A DNA stretch of 64,000 nucleotides from Aureibacter tunicatorum (GTDB taxonomy: Bacteria > Bacteroidota > Bacteroidia > Cytophagales > Cyclobacteriaceae): NCBI RefSeq assembly GCF_036492635.1, contig NZ_AP025305.1, forward strand, positions 4,110,000-4,173,999, written 5' to 3'. The position numbers and the translations under genes are program-made. Below are positions 18,389 to 26,927 of this stretch, one piece after another. The notes below the pieces were generated by a model. It was not told the DNA's origin and ran no database searches. It saw nothing but the letters and a program-made list of their open reading frames with translations. Every line of letters begins with the position of its first letter. Within the stretch, counting starts at the first letter, position 1.

Positions 18389-19611
18389 ATTACTAATTTT
18401 TTACTGTTCCCAATTACAAAAGAGCGAATTAAAAATAATGGTGCTAGGTACATATTAAACTTGTAAATAGGGTAAACAAAAAAAGCTGCAAGCATGCACA
18501 TCATTGAAATGGCAAGAATTATATCAGTTCTTCTATATTTAAAAAATAAAAACAAATAATCAAACAAGTATAAAAGAATGCCGACAATGCCAAACTCTAG
18601 TAAAAAAACATGATATTCAGCTGAATCACGCTGACTAGGTGTAATTATTTTTTCTTCCCCATTACTCATCCCAACATAACCCAATGAATTTTCTTCAAGA
18701 CCAATCGGAGCCCATGCACCTAAACCTTTCCCCAAAACTAAATCAAATGTTGACTCATTCATCATAAATAACGTGGTTCTAACTGCAGGTAATAATCGAG
18801 ACCCATAATTCACGGCAATTTCTTTATTATTTGATGTTGAGCTTTCTGCTTTATTATATGTCCGAAATCCAATTAAAAAAACACCTATTACAAATGAAGC
18901 GATTATTATCTTAAACCTTTTCATTGAAAAAATTGGGAATCCTTGAAATAATTCCATTATAGACACCCCAAATACAACAACAACTAAACCATATGAGCCA
19001 TTTAACAAAAGAGTTATAAATGAAAAAATTAGCAACACTCGATCTTTATATATCAGCTTACCCTTCTTATAGAACAATAAAAGTCCATTAAATATAAATA
19101 CAATTGAAAACCAATTTGGCTCTAAAAAGAAACCTCTAAGTCTTGTAGCAAAACTTCCTTCTATTTCATAATGGGCTGCATCAAAAAAAGCTAGCTGATA
19201 CCCAAAAAGCTTAAACAACAAAAACTGAAACAAACCGCTAATTATCAACAACCACTGAAAATACCCAATAACTCTTATTGAAATTTTGGAACTTTTAAAA
19301 TGAAAATAACTAAAAACAAACAAAGCAATAAAGTAATAAAGCAGGATCGAAAATCTAGCACTATATGTTCCAAACAGTACGACATGTATCAACACAAACA
19401 CTAAAAAAGGAACTATACTCCAATTACTTTTCAAAAATTTTAAAGTTTTAACCTTTCGTATATTGTGAAAAATTGAAATTAAAGAATATAGTAATATCAA
19501 TGCAACTCCTAGGTGAAGCTTAAACCCCCCTACCGGAATTTTTAAAGCAGAGTCCAACGCAAATGTCAGATATATGAACTCATGAAGGTTTATTTTTTTA
19601 ATACGAATCAT
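18385..19611 (-). CDS. O-antigen/polysaccharide polymerase-like membrane protein (Wzy)
   Basis: The 408-residue protein is almost entirely hydrophobic, with about ten or more membrane segments and one larger soluble loop (about residues 255-325) containing GSRLLPAVRTT and LGKGLGAWAP, the kind of loop seen in Wzy/O-antigen ligase proteins. Sequence conservation in this family is low, so the call rests on topology, the loop motif and position directly after the flippase gene, with a 4-base ATGA overlap. It would polymerise lipid-linked repeat units on the periplasmic side. Confidence 0.8.
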   Translation of the reverse strand: MIRIKKINLHEFIYLTFALDSALKIPVGGFKLHLGVALILLYSLISIFHNIRKVKTLKFLKSNWSIVPFLVFVLIHVVLFGTYSARFSILLYYFIALFVFSYFHFKSSKISIRVIGYFQWLLIISGLFQFLLFKLFGYQLAFFDAAHYEIEGSFATRLRGFFLEPNWFSIVFIFNGLLLFYKKGKLIYKDRVLLIFSFITLLLNGSYGLVVVVFGVSIMELFQGFPIFSMKRFKIIIASFVIGVFLIGFRTYNKAESSTSNNKEIAVNYGSRLLPAVRTTLFMMNESTFDLVLGKGLGAWAPIGLEENSLGYVGMSNGEEKIITPSQRDSAEYHVFLLEFGIVGILLYLFDYLFLFFKYRRTDIILAISMMCMLAAFFVYPIYKFNMYLAPLFLIRSFVIGNSKKLVI

Positions 19612-21137
19612 TTTATACCTCCTAAATAGTTTTTCAACAATTTACGTTCAGACTGATCGGCTATAAAAAAATATATGCCTACTAAAGATACAAACAAAAG
19701 AAAAAGCACTATTAATAAAGCACTAATATAAGATTCTCCTCCACTTAAATACCTTAATGTAAAACCTATTGCAATCAAACTAATTTCAAAAAGCAAAATT
19801 AAAAACAAATGCTTATAAATTTTTCTTTTTGAAATTTTTAATTTTTTATTCGCATATAATGGTAGAAAAACCACATTTAAAAGGAAAAAAAACAAAACAT
19901 TGCTTATAATAACCCCCACCATACCAAAAGTAGTGTATTTAAGCAAAAATATTACAGCAACTATATGACACAAACTAAAAAACAATGTTAAGAGTGCATG
20001 ACCTTTCATTTTATCAAAAATAGTATTGATTGTTGCTACTTGTCTCATAGCCATAGAAATGCTCAGCAAAACAATGATCAACCGCAAGTAATTCGACAAA
20101 TATACAAAGTCTTCGCCTACCCATATTTTCAAAATAAAATCAGCAAAAACAAATATTATACTAATCGGAATTGCAATAAAAATCCCTTGATGTTTAATTG
20201 AACTCAAGAAAAGTATTTTCATTTTGTCAATATTTCCTTTTGAGTACTCCATCATAATTTTTGGAGCTAAAGAACCACTCAATACAGCTGTCAAACTAAT
20301 CAATAATACAACCCATTGATTAAGTAATGCAAACTCTCCAGATGTTTCCGAGCCTAAAAATCTATTTATCAATAAAATATCCGTTTGCATAAAAAACATC
20401 ACACCTAAAACGCTTACGCATGTCCAGCCTGAAAGCTTCATAACATCTGATAAAATACTAGAACTAAACTTAGTAAATGAAAAAGACGGAAGGCTATCTC
20501 TAAAATAGTAAATGGAAATTATAGTTGAAATCAGTGAAGAAGTAAAAATCGCTACACCTACTGCAACTATATTGGGAACCACATAACTTAATCCAAAAAA
20601 AATAAAAATTAATCGCAGAATATTCCTTGTAACATTTACACCTTGAATCAAATCAATTCTATTTTTCGCATATAATGGACTTGCTAAAGCTGTATTACTC
20701 ATCACGCAGATCTGGCTTAATCCTACAAATAAAAACAAAAGTCTTATAGAATTTATATCATTAGTATCTACATCTACAAAAACATCAACATTTAGAAGGA
20801 ACAACAACAATAAGGGGATAACAAGTAAAAAGCTCACACCGTACATTGTGAAAATAGTTGAAAGCACATTGTTAACATACGGTTGATTATTCGATCCAAT
20901 TCCTACTGTCACAAATTTGTTATTTGCTTGGTTTAAAGATGTCGACAACAAAGCTGAATAAGCCGCCACACTGGTAGCAATTTGGACATAGCCCAATGAA
21001 GAAAGTCCTATTAACTTTATTAATAAAGGAGGCAATAACAATCCCAAGCCAATCTTAACAATAAAATTCAATCCATTCACTCCAAAATTTCGAACAAATT
21101 GATTTTTATAAACCCTTAACAATACTTCCATCAACAA
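19608..21137 (-). CDS. Polysaccharide flippase (Wzx/MOP superfamily)
   Basis: A 509-residue protein with about 12-14 membrane segments and the N-terminal pattern of Wzx/RfbX transporters (FGVNGLNFIVKIGLGLLLPP, then GLSSLGYVQIATSVAAYSALL). It would move undecaprenyl-linked repeats across the inner membrane. The start may be ATG 21137 or ATG 21131. It sits between the pyruvyl-transferase gene (80 bp upstream) and the polymerase gene (4-base overlap), completing a Wzx/Wzy pair. Confidence 0.88.
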   Translation of the reverse strand: MLMEVLLRVYKNQFVRNFGVNGLNFIVKIGLGLLLPPLLIKLIGLSSLGYVQIATSVAAYSALLSTSLNQANNKFVTVGIGSNNQPYVNNVLSTIFTMYGVSFLLVIPLLLLFLLNVDVFVDVDTNDINSIRLLFLFVGLSQICVMSNTALASPLYAKNRIDLIQGVNVTRNILRLIFIFFGLSYVVPNIVAVGVAIFTSSLISTIISIYYFRDSLPSFSFTKFSSSILSDVMKLSGWTCVSVLGVMFFMQTDILLINRFLGSETSGEFALLNQWVVLLISLTAVLSGSLAPKIMMEYSKGNIDKMKILFLSSIKHQGIFIAIPISIIFVFADFILKIWVGEDFVYLSNYLRLIIVLLSISMAMRQVATINTIFDKMKGHALLTLFFSLCHIVAVIFLLKYTTFGMVGVIISNVLFFFLLNVVFLPLYANKKLKISKRKIYKHLFLILLFEISLIAIGFTLRYLSGGESYISALLIVLFLLFVSLVGIYFFIADQSERKLLKNYLGGIK

Positions 21138-21217
21138 ATTTTATTTTACTGAACTTCATAAAGCTATATTTGATGAAGCAATTCATTATTACACTACCTA
21201 TGAGCTTATTAATTCTA

Positions 21218-22270
21218 TTAATCTAGAACTCTATTAATAAATGAAATTGAATCTTCTTTTCTTTTTTCCAACAATTCAAGAGGTCTGTTAAAACAAATCT
21301 TAGAGTCTAATTTATTTAATAGCTCATCATATGTATTAATTAGTCTATTTTCTAAATTTAAAGAATTAAGTAATTCCACAAATCTAGCGTTCAAGCCGGG
21401 TTGACTAGTATTCGGAACAACATAAAATTCCTTTTTCATCAAAATAGAGAATACTGTTCCATGAAATGAGTTAGTTAGAAAATACTTAGCCTGTTTAATT
21501 CTATTCAACCAATTGCCTGGACTTTTAAAATACTCATGCTTATGAGCACCTTTAAAATGATAGCCTAAATTAATAATAGGCAGCCCCGTTTGATTACTCA
21601 ATTTTATCGCCATAGAGTATAGGTTCTCATCCCTCATCGCAGAATAAACAACAATATATTCTTTGTTAAACTTTTTAGAATCACATACAGCATCATAATC
21701 CGAGCAACTTAATAGCAATGTTGGATCTAATACTATTTGAGTTTCTAAACTACTAATTGTGGAAACAAATTCAGAAACATACATTTCTCTGACAGAAACC
21801 GCATCAAAATGCTTAATTTCTTCTTTCACATCGTCTAAAAATGTAGAAGCAATTGGATTATTTCCCATACTAACTGCATAACCAACCTTTTTAGCTTGTT
21901 TAGGGGCAAAATTTAAAAAGTAGGATATATCCTCCTTCATAATATTTGTATTCCAAACTTGATCACTCCCAACAAAATAATAATCTGCTTCAGGTAATTT
22001 ACTGCACAAATCAGCATTTGAATAATAGCTTTCTTTTGTCAACCCTAGCCTACCAAAAAAACTATCAAACGTTCTGTTCATTAATTTCCTTTTTAGATAA
22101 CTAAGCACTGACGGCTGATTTTTAAGAGTAACTTTCATCCAATAAGGAATATAGTCTATCACCTCAACCTTAACATCTTTACTCTCAAGTACCTTTTTTA
22201 GTGCATATATCTGTAAAACAGCGCCATAGTTAGTAGCTCTTTGGTATGCTAATATATAAGCCTTTTTCAT
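21218..22270 (-). CDS. Polysaccharide pyruvyl transferase family protein
   Basis: The 350-residue protein matches the polysaccharide pyruvyl transferase (CsaB/WcaK) family: N-terminal AYQRATNYGAVLQIYALKKVL (residues 8-28), YFVGSDQVWNTN near 103-114, VLDPTLLL, and FLTNSFHGTVFSILMKKEF near 258-276. Members usually transfer pyruvate from PEP to a hexose as a ketal. It overlaps the MurB-like gene by 4 bases; the two may act on one substrate. Not every member of the family has been shown to be a pyruvyl transferase, so the exact reaction is uncertain. Confidence 0.85.
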   Translation of the reverse strand: MKKAYILAYQRATNYGAVLQIYALKKVLESKDVKVEVIDYIPYWMKVTLKNQPSVLSYLKRKLMNRTFDSFFGRLGLTKESYYSNADLCSKLPEADYYFVGSDQVWNTNIMKEDISYFLNFAPKQAKKVGYAVSMGNNPIASTFLDDVKEEIKHFDAVSVREMYVSEFVSTISSLETQIVLDPTLLLSCSDYDAVCDSKKFNKEYIVVYSAMRDENLYSMAIKLSNQTGLPIINLGYHFKGAHKHEYFKSPGNWLNRIKQAKYFLTNSFHGTVFSILMKKEFYVVPNTSQPGLNARFVELLNSLNLENRLINTYDELLNKLDSKICFNRPLELLEKRKEDSISFINRVLD

Positions 22271-23391
22271 CTAATTAATTCTTTTGCCTTTAATAGAAAT
22301 TCTTCATCTGCTTTATAAATTGACTTTAAAACAGGTTCATTTTCAATCTTATATACTGAATCTACCAAGTCATGTAAGCCATACATATAATTTAGAAAAT
22401 CGATACCAGTCAACTTATTTTTATTAATCAAAATATTAGCGCTTTTTTTGGACATAGGATGCGATTCTATTTCTTTAGACAACTCTTTTAAATACATTTT
22501 AAGCAGTTTATTAAAAGGAATGCTATCGGGGCTCTTTCGTTTATAAAATTTGACTAAAGGATTCTTGAATAACACTTTAATCACAAAATACAAATAATAA
22601 AGTTTTTTATTTCTTTTTAATATTTCGGCATATAAATTACCGCTCAAAGAAATCATACTGCCTAAATTAGGGTAAGCAAACTCTTGATATGAATGTCGTG
22701 CTATATGAAAAGTTTCAATCTTTTTTGAAATTACAGAGCCTTCCCCTTTTCTTAAAGCAAAATTCACTGCTAAAATAATTAATGATGATGATTTAAATAT
22801 AGAATCACGATATTTAAACCCGCAATCTAATTTATCTAATGTAACAAAGTTACCTTTTTCATCAAGGCATTCGACTGAAATGATTTGATCGGAAATATTA
22901 TAACCATAAGCTCCTGCGTTCATAAAAACGCCTCCTCCAATAGTCCCTGGAATTCCTTCCAATCCTTCAAACCCCTCATATCCCTCAACAAGCATAACGC
23001 GAACAAATGCTTCTAAAGAAAACCCTGCTTCTATACGTGCTATTCTATTTTTATGATCAATGTTACAGTTCCCTAAATTCTTAGTTGAAACGACAACAGC
23101 GTATGTAATTTCATCAAAGAATAAAATATTGCTCGTAGCTCCAATTAACTTATAATCAATTTTTTCATAATAAAGGAAATCAATTACTTTTCGCATCTCC
23201 TTAAGAGAAGATGGTGCTATAAAACATTTTACATGTCCTCCAGTTTTAAAATAGGTTTGATATTTTAAGTGATAATCCTCAACAAAATAGACAAAACTAT
23301 TTCTTAGAAAAGATTTAAGTTCATCCAATTTAATTTCTATACTACCAACCTGAACTTGACTCACAATATCAAATAATTTATTATATTCCAC
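22267..23391 (-). CDS. MurB-like FAD-dependent oxidoreductase in a polysaccharide operon
   Basis: The 374-residue protein has the MurB (UDP-N-acetylenolpyruvoylglucosamine reductase) fold: TYFKTGGHVKCFIAPSS (46-62), IGATSNILF (83-91), and the FAD-binding block FEGLEGIPGTIGGGVFMNAGAYG (141-163). FKYRDSIF (192-199) and YPNLGSM (240-246) correspond to the active-site region, with Ser245 where MurB has its catalytic serine; Glu352 may match the second catalytic acid. About 40 residues rich in Lys and Tyr are inserted after the serine region. MurB reduces an enolpyruvyl ether to a lactyl ether. Position between wecC (11-base overlap) and the pyruvyl transferase (4-base overlap) argues for a role in glycan decoration, not cell-wall synthesis. 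It is more divergent than a housekeeping MurB. Confidence 0.8.
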   Translation of the reverse strand: MEYNKLFDIVSQVQVGSIEIKLDELKSFLRNSFVYFVEDYHLKYQTYFKTGGHVKCFIAPSSLKEMRKVIDFLYYEKIDYKLIGATSNILFFDEITYAVVVSTKNLGNCNIDHKNRIARIEAGFSLEAFVRVMLVEGYEGFEGLEGIPGTIGGGVFMNAGAYGYNISDQIISVECLDEKGNFVTLDKLDCGFKYRDSIFKSSSLIILAVNFALRKGEGSVISKKIETFHIARHSYQEFAYPNLGSMISLSGNLYAEILKRNKKLYYLYFVIKVLFKNPLVKFYKRKSPDSIPFNKLLKMYLKELSKEIESHPMSKKSANILINKNKLTGIDFLNYMYGLHDLVDSVYKIENEPVLKSIYKADEEFLLKAKELIR

Positions 23392-24601
23392 AAAAATTTA
23401 AAACCACTTTGCTATCGTTTTCTAAATCAAGGCTTTTAAACTCATCATGTGCAACTAGAATAGCAATAATATCCGCTTTCTTAACAGCTTCTTGATAAGG
23501 TGTTAATTTAAAAACTTTATGATCTTCAATATTAGGTTCAACAATTAAATAATCTTCATTATTTGCATCTTGAAGCACTTTCTGAACAATATACTTTGCA
23601 GGGCTTTCTCTCAAATCATCAATGTTTGGCTTGAATGCTAAGCCCATCAATGCTAAAGTTGGCTTACGCCCATTTTTTAGTTCAAATTCAAGTTTTGCCG
23701 TCTTGATTTTTTCAGCACACCAAAATGCTTTATAGTTGTTAATCTCTCTAGCTTTGCCAATTATTTGAGACTCCATAGGATACTCTGAAACAATGAAATA
23801 TGGGTCAACAGCAATACAATGTCCTCCAACACCACAGCCTGGCTGAAGTATATTTACTCTTGGATGCTTATTAGCTAAGCTAATAAGTTCCCAAACATTG
23901 ATCCCTGCTTTATCACAAATCAATGAAAGTTCATTAGCAAAGGCTATCTGTACATCACGTGAAGAGTTTTCCACTAACTTGCACATTTCTGCCGTTCTAG
24001 CATTTGTTTGATGTAACTCTCCTTTGACAAACTGTTTGTAAAATTCAACCGCTTTTTGAGTAGAGGTATCGTCTATACCGCCAATTACACGGTCATTATG
24101 CACTAATTCATACATCACGTTACCTGGCAAAACACGTTCTGGACAGTAAGCTATACTTATCTTTCCTTGTAAATCCGGTCTTGCTTGATATATTAAATTA
24201 GCCATTTTCTCAGTAGTGCCAACAGGCGAAGTAGACTCAATAATGTACAAATCACCTTCTTTTAACAAAGGTAATACTGAACGAGTTGCTGATTCGACAA
24301 AAGAGATATCTGGTTCGTGATTGCCCTTAAATGGAGTTGGAACAACTATCAAGTAAGTTTTAGCCTCAATTGGTTCTACCCCTGCTTTCAAATAATCATT
24401 TGTTACAGCCGTTTCAACAACTTGATCCAACTCAGGTTCAATTATATGTATTTTACCTGAATTTATAGTATCAACTACTTGAGGGTTAATATCTACACCC
24501 CATACTTTAACTTGATTTTGTGAAATCAATGCGGCTGTTGGTAGGCCTATATAACCTAAGCCCATCATGACTACTTCTGATATGTATGTTTCTTTATTCA
24601 T
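23381..24601 (-). CDS. wecC: UDP-N-acetyl-D-mannosamine dehydrogenase
   Basis: A 406-residue UDP-sugar 6-dehydrogenase. The N-terminal NAD-binding loop is MGLGYIGLPTAALIS (13-27), then VPTPFKGNHEPD and STSPVGTTEKM; the catalytic cysteine block PGCGVGGHCIAVDPY places Cys262 at the active site, and LMGLAFKPNIDDLRESPA is the C-terminal signature. The IHIIEPELD start and pairing with wecB point to UDP-ManNAc as substrate, giving UDP-ManNAcA. It lies 44 bp after wecB and overlaps the MurB-like gene by 11 bases. Confidence 0.93.
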   Translation of the reverse strand: MNKETYISEVVMMGLGYIGLPTAALISQNQVKVWGVDINPQVVDTINSGKIHIIEPELDQVVETAVTNDYLKAGVEPIEAKTYLIVVPTPFKGNHEPDISFVESATRSVLPLLKEGDLYIIESTSPVGTTEKMANLIYQARPDLQGKISIAYCPERVLPGNVMYELVHNDRVIGGIDDTSTQKAVEFYKQFVKGELHQTNARTAEMCKLVENSSRDVQIAFANELSLICDKAGINVWELISLANKHPRVNILQPGCGVGGHCIAVDPYFIVSEYPMESQIIGKAREINNYKAFWCAEKIKTAKLEFELKNGRKPTLALMGLAFKPNIDDLRESPAKYIVQKVLQDANNEDYLIVEPNIEDHKVFKLTPYQEAVKKADIIAILVAHDEFKSLDLENDSKVVLNFCGI

Positions 24602-24645
24602 TCGTTTATTTCTATAAAAAGATTAAAAAATAGATAAAAGTTCCT

Positions 24646-25782
24646 TTAATTTTCAACAGATACTTCATCTAACTCAGCGATGAAATTTACAATCCTATGA
24701 GCAGCTTTTCCATCTCCATAAGGGTTGTGTAGTTTACTCATTTCTTCATATCGTTCATTATCATATAACAAATTCATTGTTTCATTTACAATCTTATCTT
24801 TATCAGTTCCTACCAAAATTACAGTTCCAGCTTCAATGGCTTCTGGCCTTTCAGTTGTATCTCTCATCACTAATACTGGTTTACCTAAACTTGGAGCTTC
24901 TTCTTGGACACCGCCACTATCTGTTATAATAATTTTTGCTTTATCCATTAACCAAACAAAAGCTTCATAAGGCAATGGATCTATTAAATTAATCGATGCA
25001 TGCCCATCTAAAATATCGTAAACTGGTTTTTGCACGTTTGGATTTAGGTGAACAGGATAAATTATCTTAACATCATTTGCTTTATCTGCAATTTCTTTCA
25101 ATGCTTCACAGATATTCAAAAATCCTTGGCCATGATTCTCTCTCCTATGACCTGTCACTAATATGATGTCTTTGTCTGTTTGAATCAATTTTTTTAATTG
25201 TTGAATCTTAGGGGATTCCATTTGGTTAACTATCTCAACACTCTCCAGTAATGCATCTATTACAGTATTTCCAGTCACCAAAATATCTTCTTCCTTTATA
25301 TTCTCTGCTAACAAATTTGACTTAGATTTATCTGTTGGTGCGAAATGATAATCGGCAATACGCCCTGTAATTTGACGATTGATTTCTTCAGGAAAAGGAG
25401 ATTTTTTATTATTGGTCCGAAGTCCAGCTTCTATATGGCAAACTTTCGCTCCGCTATAAAATGCAGCTATACTTGAAGCCATAGTAGTAGTAGTATCCCC
25501 ATGCACAAAGACATAATCAGGAATAAATTCCTCCAAAATGGACTTAAGCCCATTGATAATATCTCCTGTCAAAGAATAAAGGTTCTGATTTGGCTTCATC
25601 AAATCTAAATCAAAATCAGGAGTAACATCAAAAAAATCAAGTACCTGATCAAGCATTTCTCTATGCTGAGCAGTAACACAAACTTTTGTTTCAAACGCCT
25701 CTTTTGCTTTAAATTCTTTAACCAATGGCAACATCTTAATTGCTTCTGGTCTTGTACCAAATACTAGAAGTATCTTCTTCAT
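24646..25782 (-). CDS. wecB: UDP-N-acetylglucosamine 2-epimerase (non-hydrolysing)
   Basis: The 378-residue enzyme interconverts UDP-GlcNAc and UDP-ManNAc. The family motifs FGTRPEAIKMLPLVKEF (8-24), HGDTTTTMASSIAAF, HIEAGLRT, PEEINR, TGHRRENHGQGF and TDSGGVQEEAPSLGKPVLVMR are all intact. It feeds WecC encoded next, together making UDP-ManNAcA. It starts 4 bases after the stop of the chain-length regulator gene, so it is part of the same transcript. Confidence 0.95.
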   Translation of the reverse strand: MKKILLVFGTRPEAIKMLPLVKEFKAKEAFETKVCVTAQHREMLDQVLDFFDVTPDFDLDLMKPNQNLYSLTGDIINGLKSILEEFIPDYVFVHGDTTTTMASSIAAFYSGAKVCHIEAGLRTNNKKSPFPEEINRQITGRIADYHFAPTDKSKSNLLAENIKEEDILVTGNTVIDALLESVEIVNQMESPKIQQLKKLIQTDKDIILVTGHRRENHGQGFLNICEALKEIADKANDVKIIYPVHLNPNVQKPVYDILDGHASINLIDPLPYEAFVWLMDKAKIIITDSGGVQEEAPSLGKPVLVMRDTTERPEAIEAGTVILVGTDKDKIVNETMNLLYDNERYEEMSKLHNPYGDGKAAHRIVNFIAELDEVSVEN

Positions 25783-25786
25783 AATG

Positions 25787-26923
25787 TTACCACTGACCTT
25801 TTAAATTATTAAACAAATTATTAAAAAAAACTATTATTATACCCAATACGATGCCGATAAAAACTGAAGATATTAAAATCATACCTTTTCTAGGAGCACT
25901 CTTTTTATAAGGAATTTCTCCAGGACTTAAAACAGTGAAAACTGGTGTTTCTTCCTTAAGCTTGATCTCTGCCTGTTCCAACTGGTTTGTTAAACCGCTA
26001 TACACACTAAACGCTAAATTTAAATCAAACTCTAATCTTTGCTTTTCAAGGTTAGCATCAGCAGTAATAATATTTCTATGCGAATCTGTATACTTGGCCA
26101 TTTTTTCTTGAAGACCTTCATATTGACCTTTAGCTTCCAAATATCTTTCTTTGATAAAATCTACATTCTTCTTTTGTTTCTGAACTTGATAATCAATCAC
26201 AAAATCAGTTAAAGCCCTCACTACCAATCCATTAACTTCGGCTGAAGCGTATGCATCAGGCATTTCAACAGATATATTAATAAGTCCATTTTTTTTATCA
26301 GATTCAATTGTAATTCTATCTTTCAAATCATCCAATAATTTCGCTTCATCTTCAGTCAATTTAATATAATTTTCATCAGCAGCTTTCAGTTTTCTTTCAT
26401 CTTTAAATAGTTTTACTAACTGAAATGGTAAGCCAAAAGTATACTGAATAATTATATCAGATACATTTACAGGCGCATGCTCTTCAAAATAATTTCTCAA
26501 CGGAATTTTTCTTCCTAATGACTCAAAATATATTGGCGTCTCAATAAGTTCCAACTGAAAAGGTGTACTTTCAAGCACTTTTGGATACAGTTCTGGCGAA
26601 AATGAGCCTTTCCCCCCTAAAGCAGCCATATCTATGCCTGCCAATCCTGCCAATCCACCTAAACCACCTAAATCCATCATAGAGCTTTCATCTGATTCAG
26701 GTAAAACAACACTAATGGAGGTATATTCGGCAGGTGTCGTAAAGGCATAAAAAATTCCAATAACCAAAGTCACTAATGAGATTTTGGAAATTAATTTTCT
26801 TCTATCCCAAATACTTTTTGCCACTTCTATTAGATCTATTTCATCTTCATCTACATATTGTTTAGAATGCTGAGAAGTAGCTACGGACGACCTTGTTTCT
26901 GTTTCTGTTTCTGCTGGCAACAT
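25787..26923 (-). CDS. Polysaccharide chain-length regulator (Wzz/GNVR domain)
   Basis: The 378-residue inner-membrane protein has a cytoplasmic N terminus with DEIDLIEVAKSIWDRRK, a membrane segment at about 44-62, a periplasmic region with coiled-coil helices (about 235-320), PGEIPYKKSAPRKG near 332-345 and a final membrane segment (about 346-366). This is the Wzz architecture. A glycine/leucine-rich GGLGGLAGLAGIDMAALGG stretch near 86-104 is unusual in composition. The protein ends soon after the second membrane segment and has no BY-kinase domain; I see no separate kinase or phosphatase gene here. It lies between the export protein (4 bp gap) and wecB. Confidence 0.87.
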   Translation of the reverse strand: MLPAETETETRSSVATSQHSKQYVDEDEIDLIEVAKSIWDRRKLISKISLVTLVIGIFYAFTTPAEYTSISVVLPESDESSMMDLGGLGGLAGLAGIDMAALGGKGSFSPELYPKVLESTPFQLELIETPIYFESLGRKIPLRNYFEEHAPVNVSDIIIQYTFGLPFQLVKLFKDERKLKAADENYIKLTEDEAKLLDDLKDRITIESDKKNGLINISVEMPDAYASAEVNGLVVRALTDFVIDYQVQKQKKNVDFIKERYLEAKGQYEGLQEKMAKYTDSHRNIITADANLEKQRLEFDLNLAFSVYSGLTNQLEQAEIKLKEETPVFTVLSPGEIPYKKSAPRKGMILISSVFIGIVLGIIIVFFNNLFNNLKGQW

Positions 26924-26927
26924 AAAT

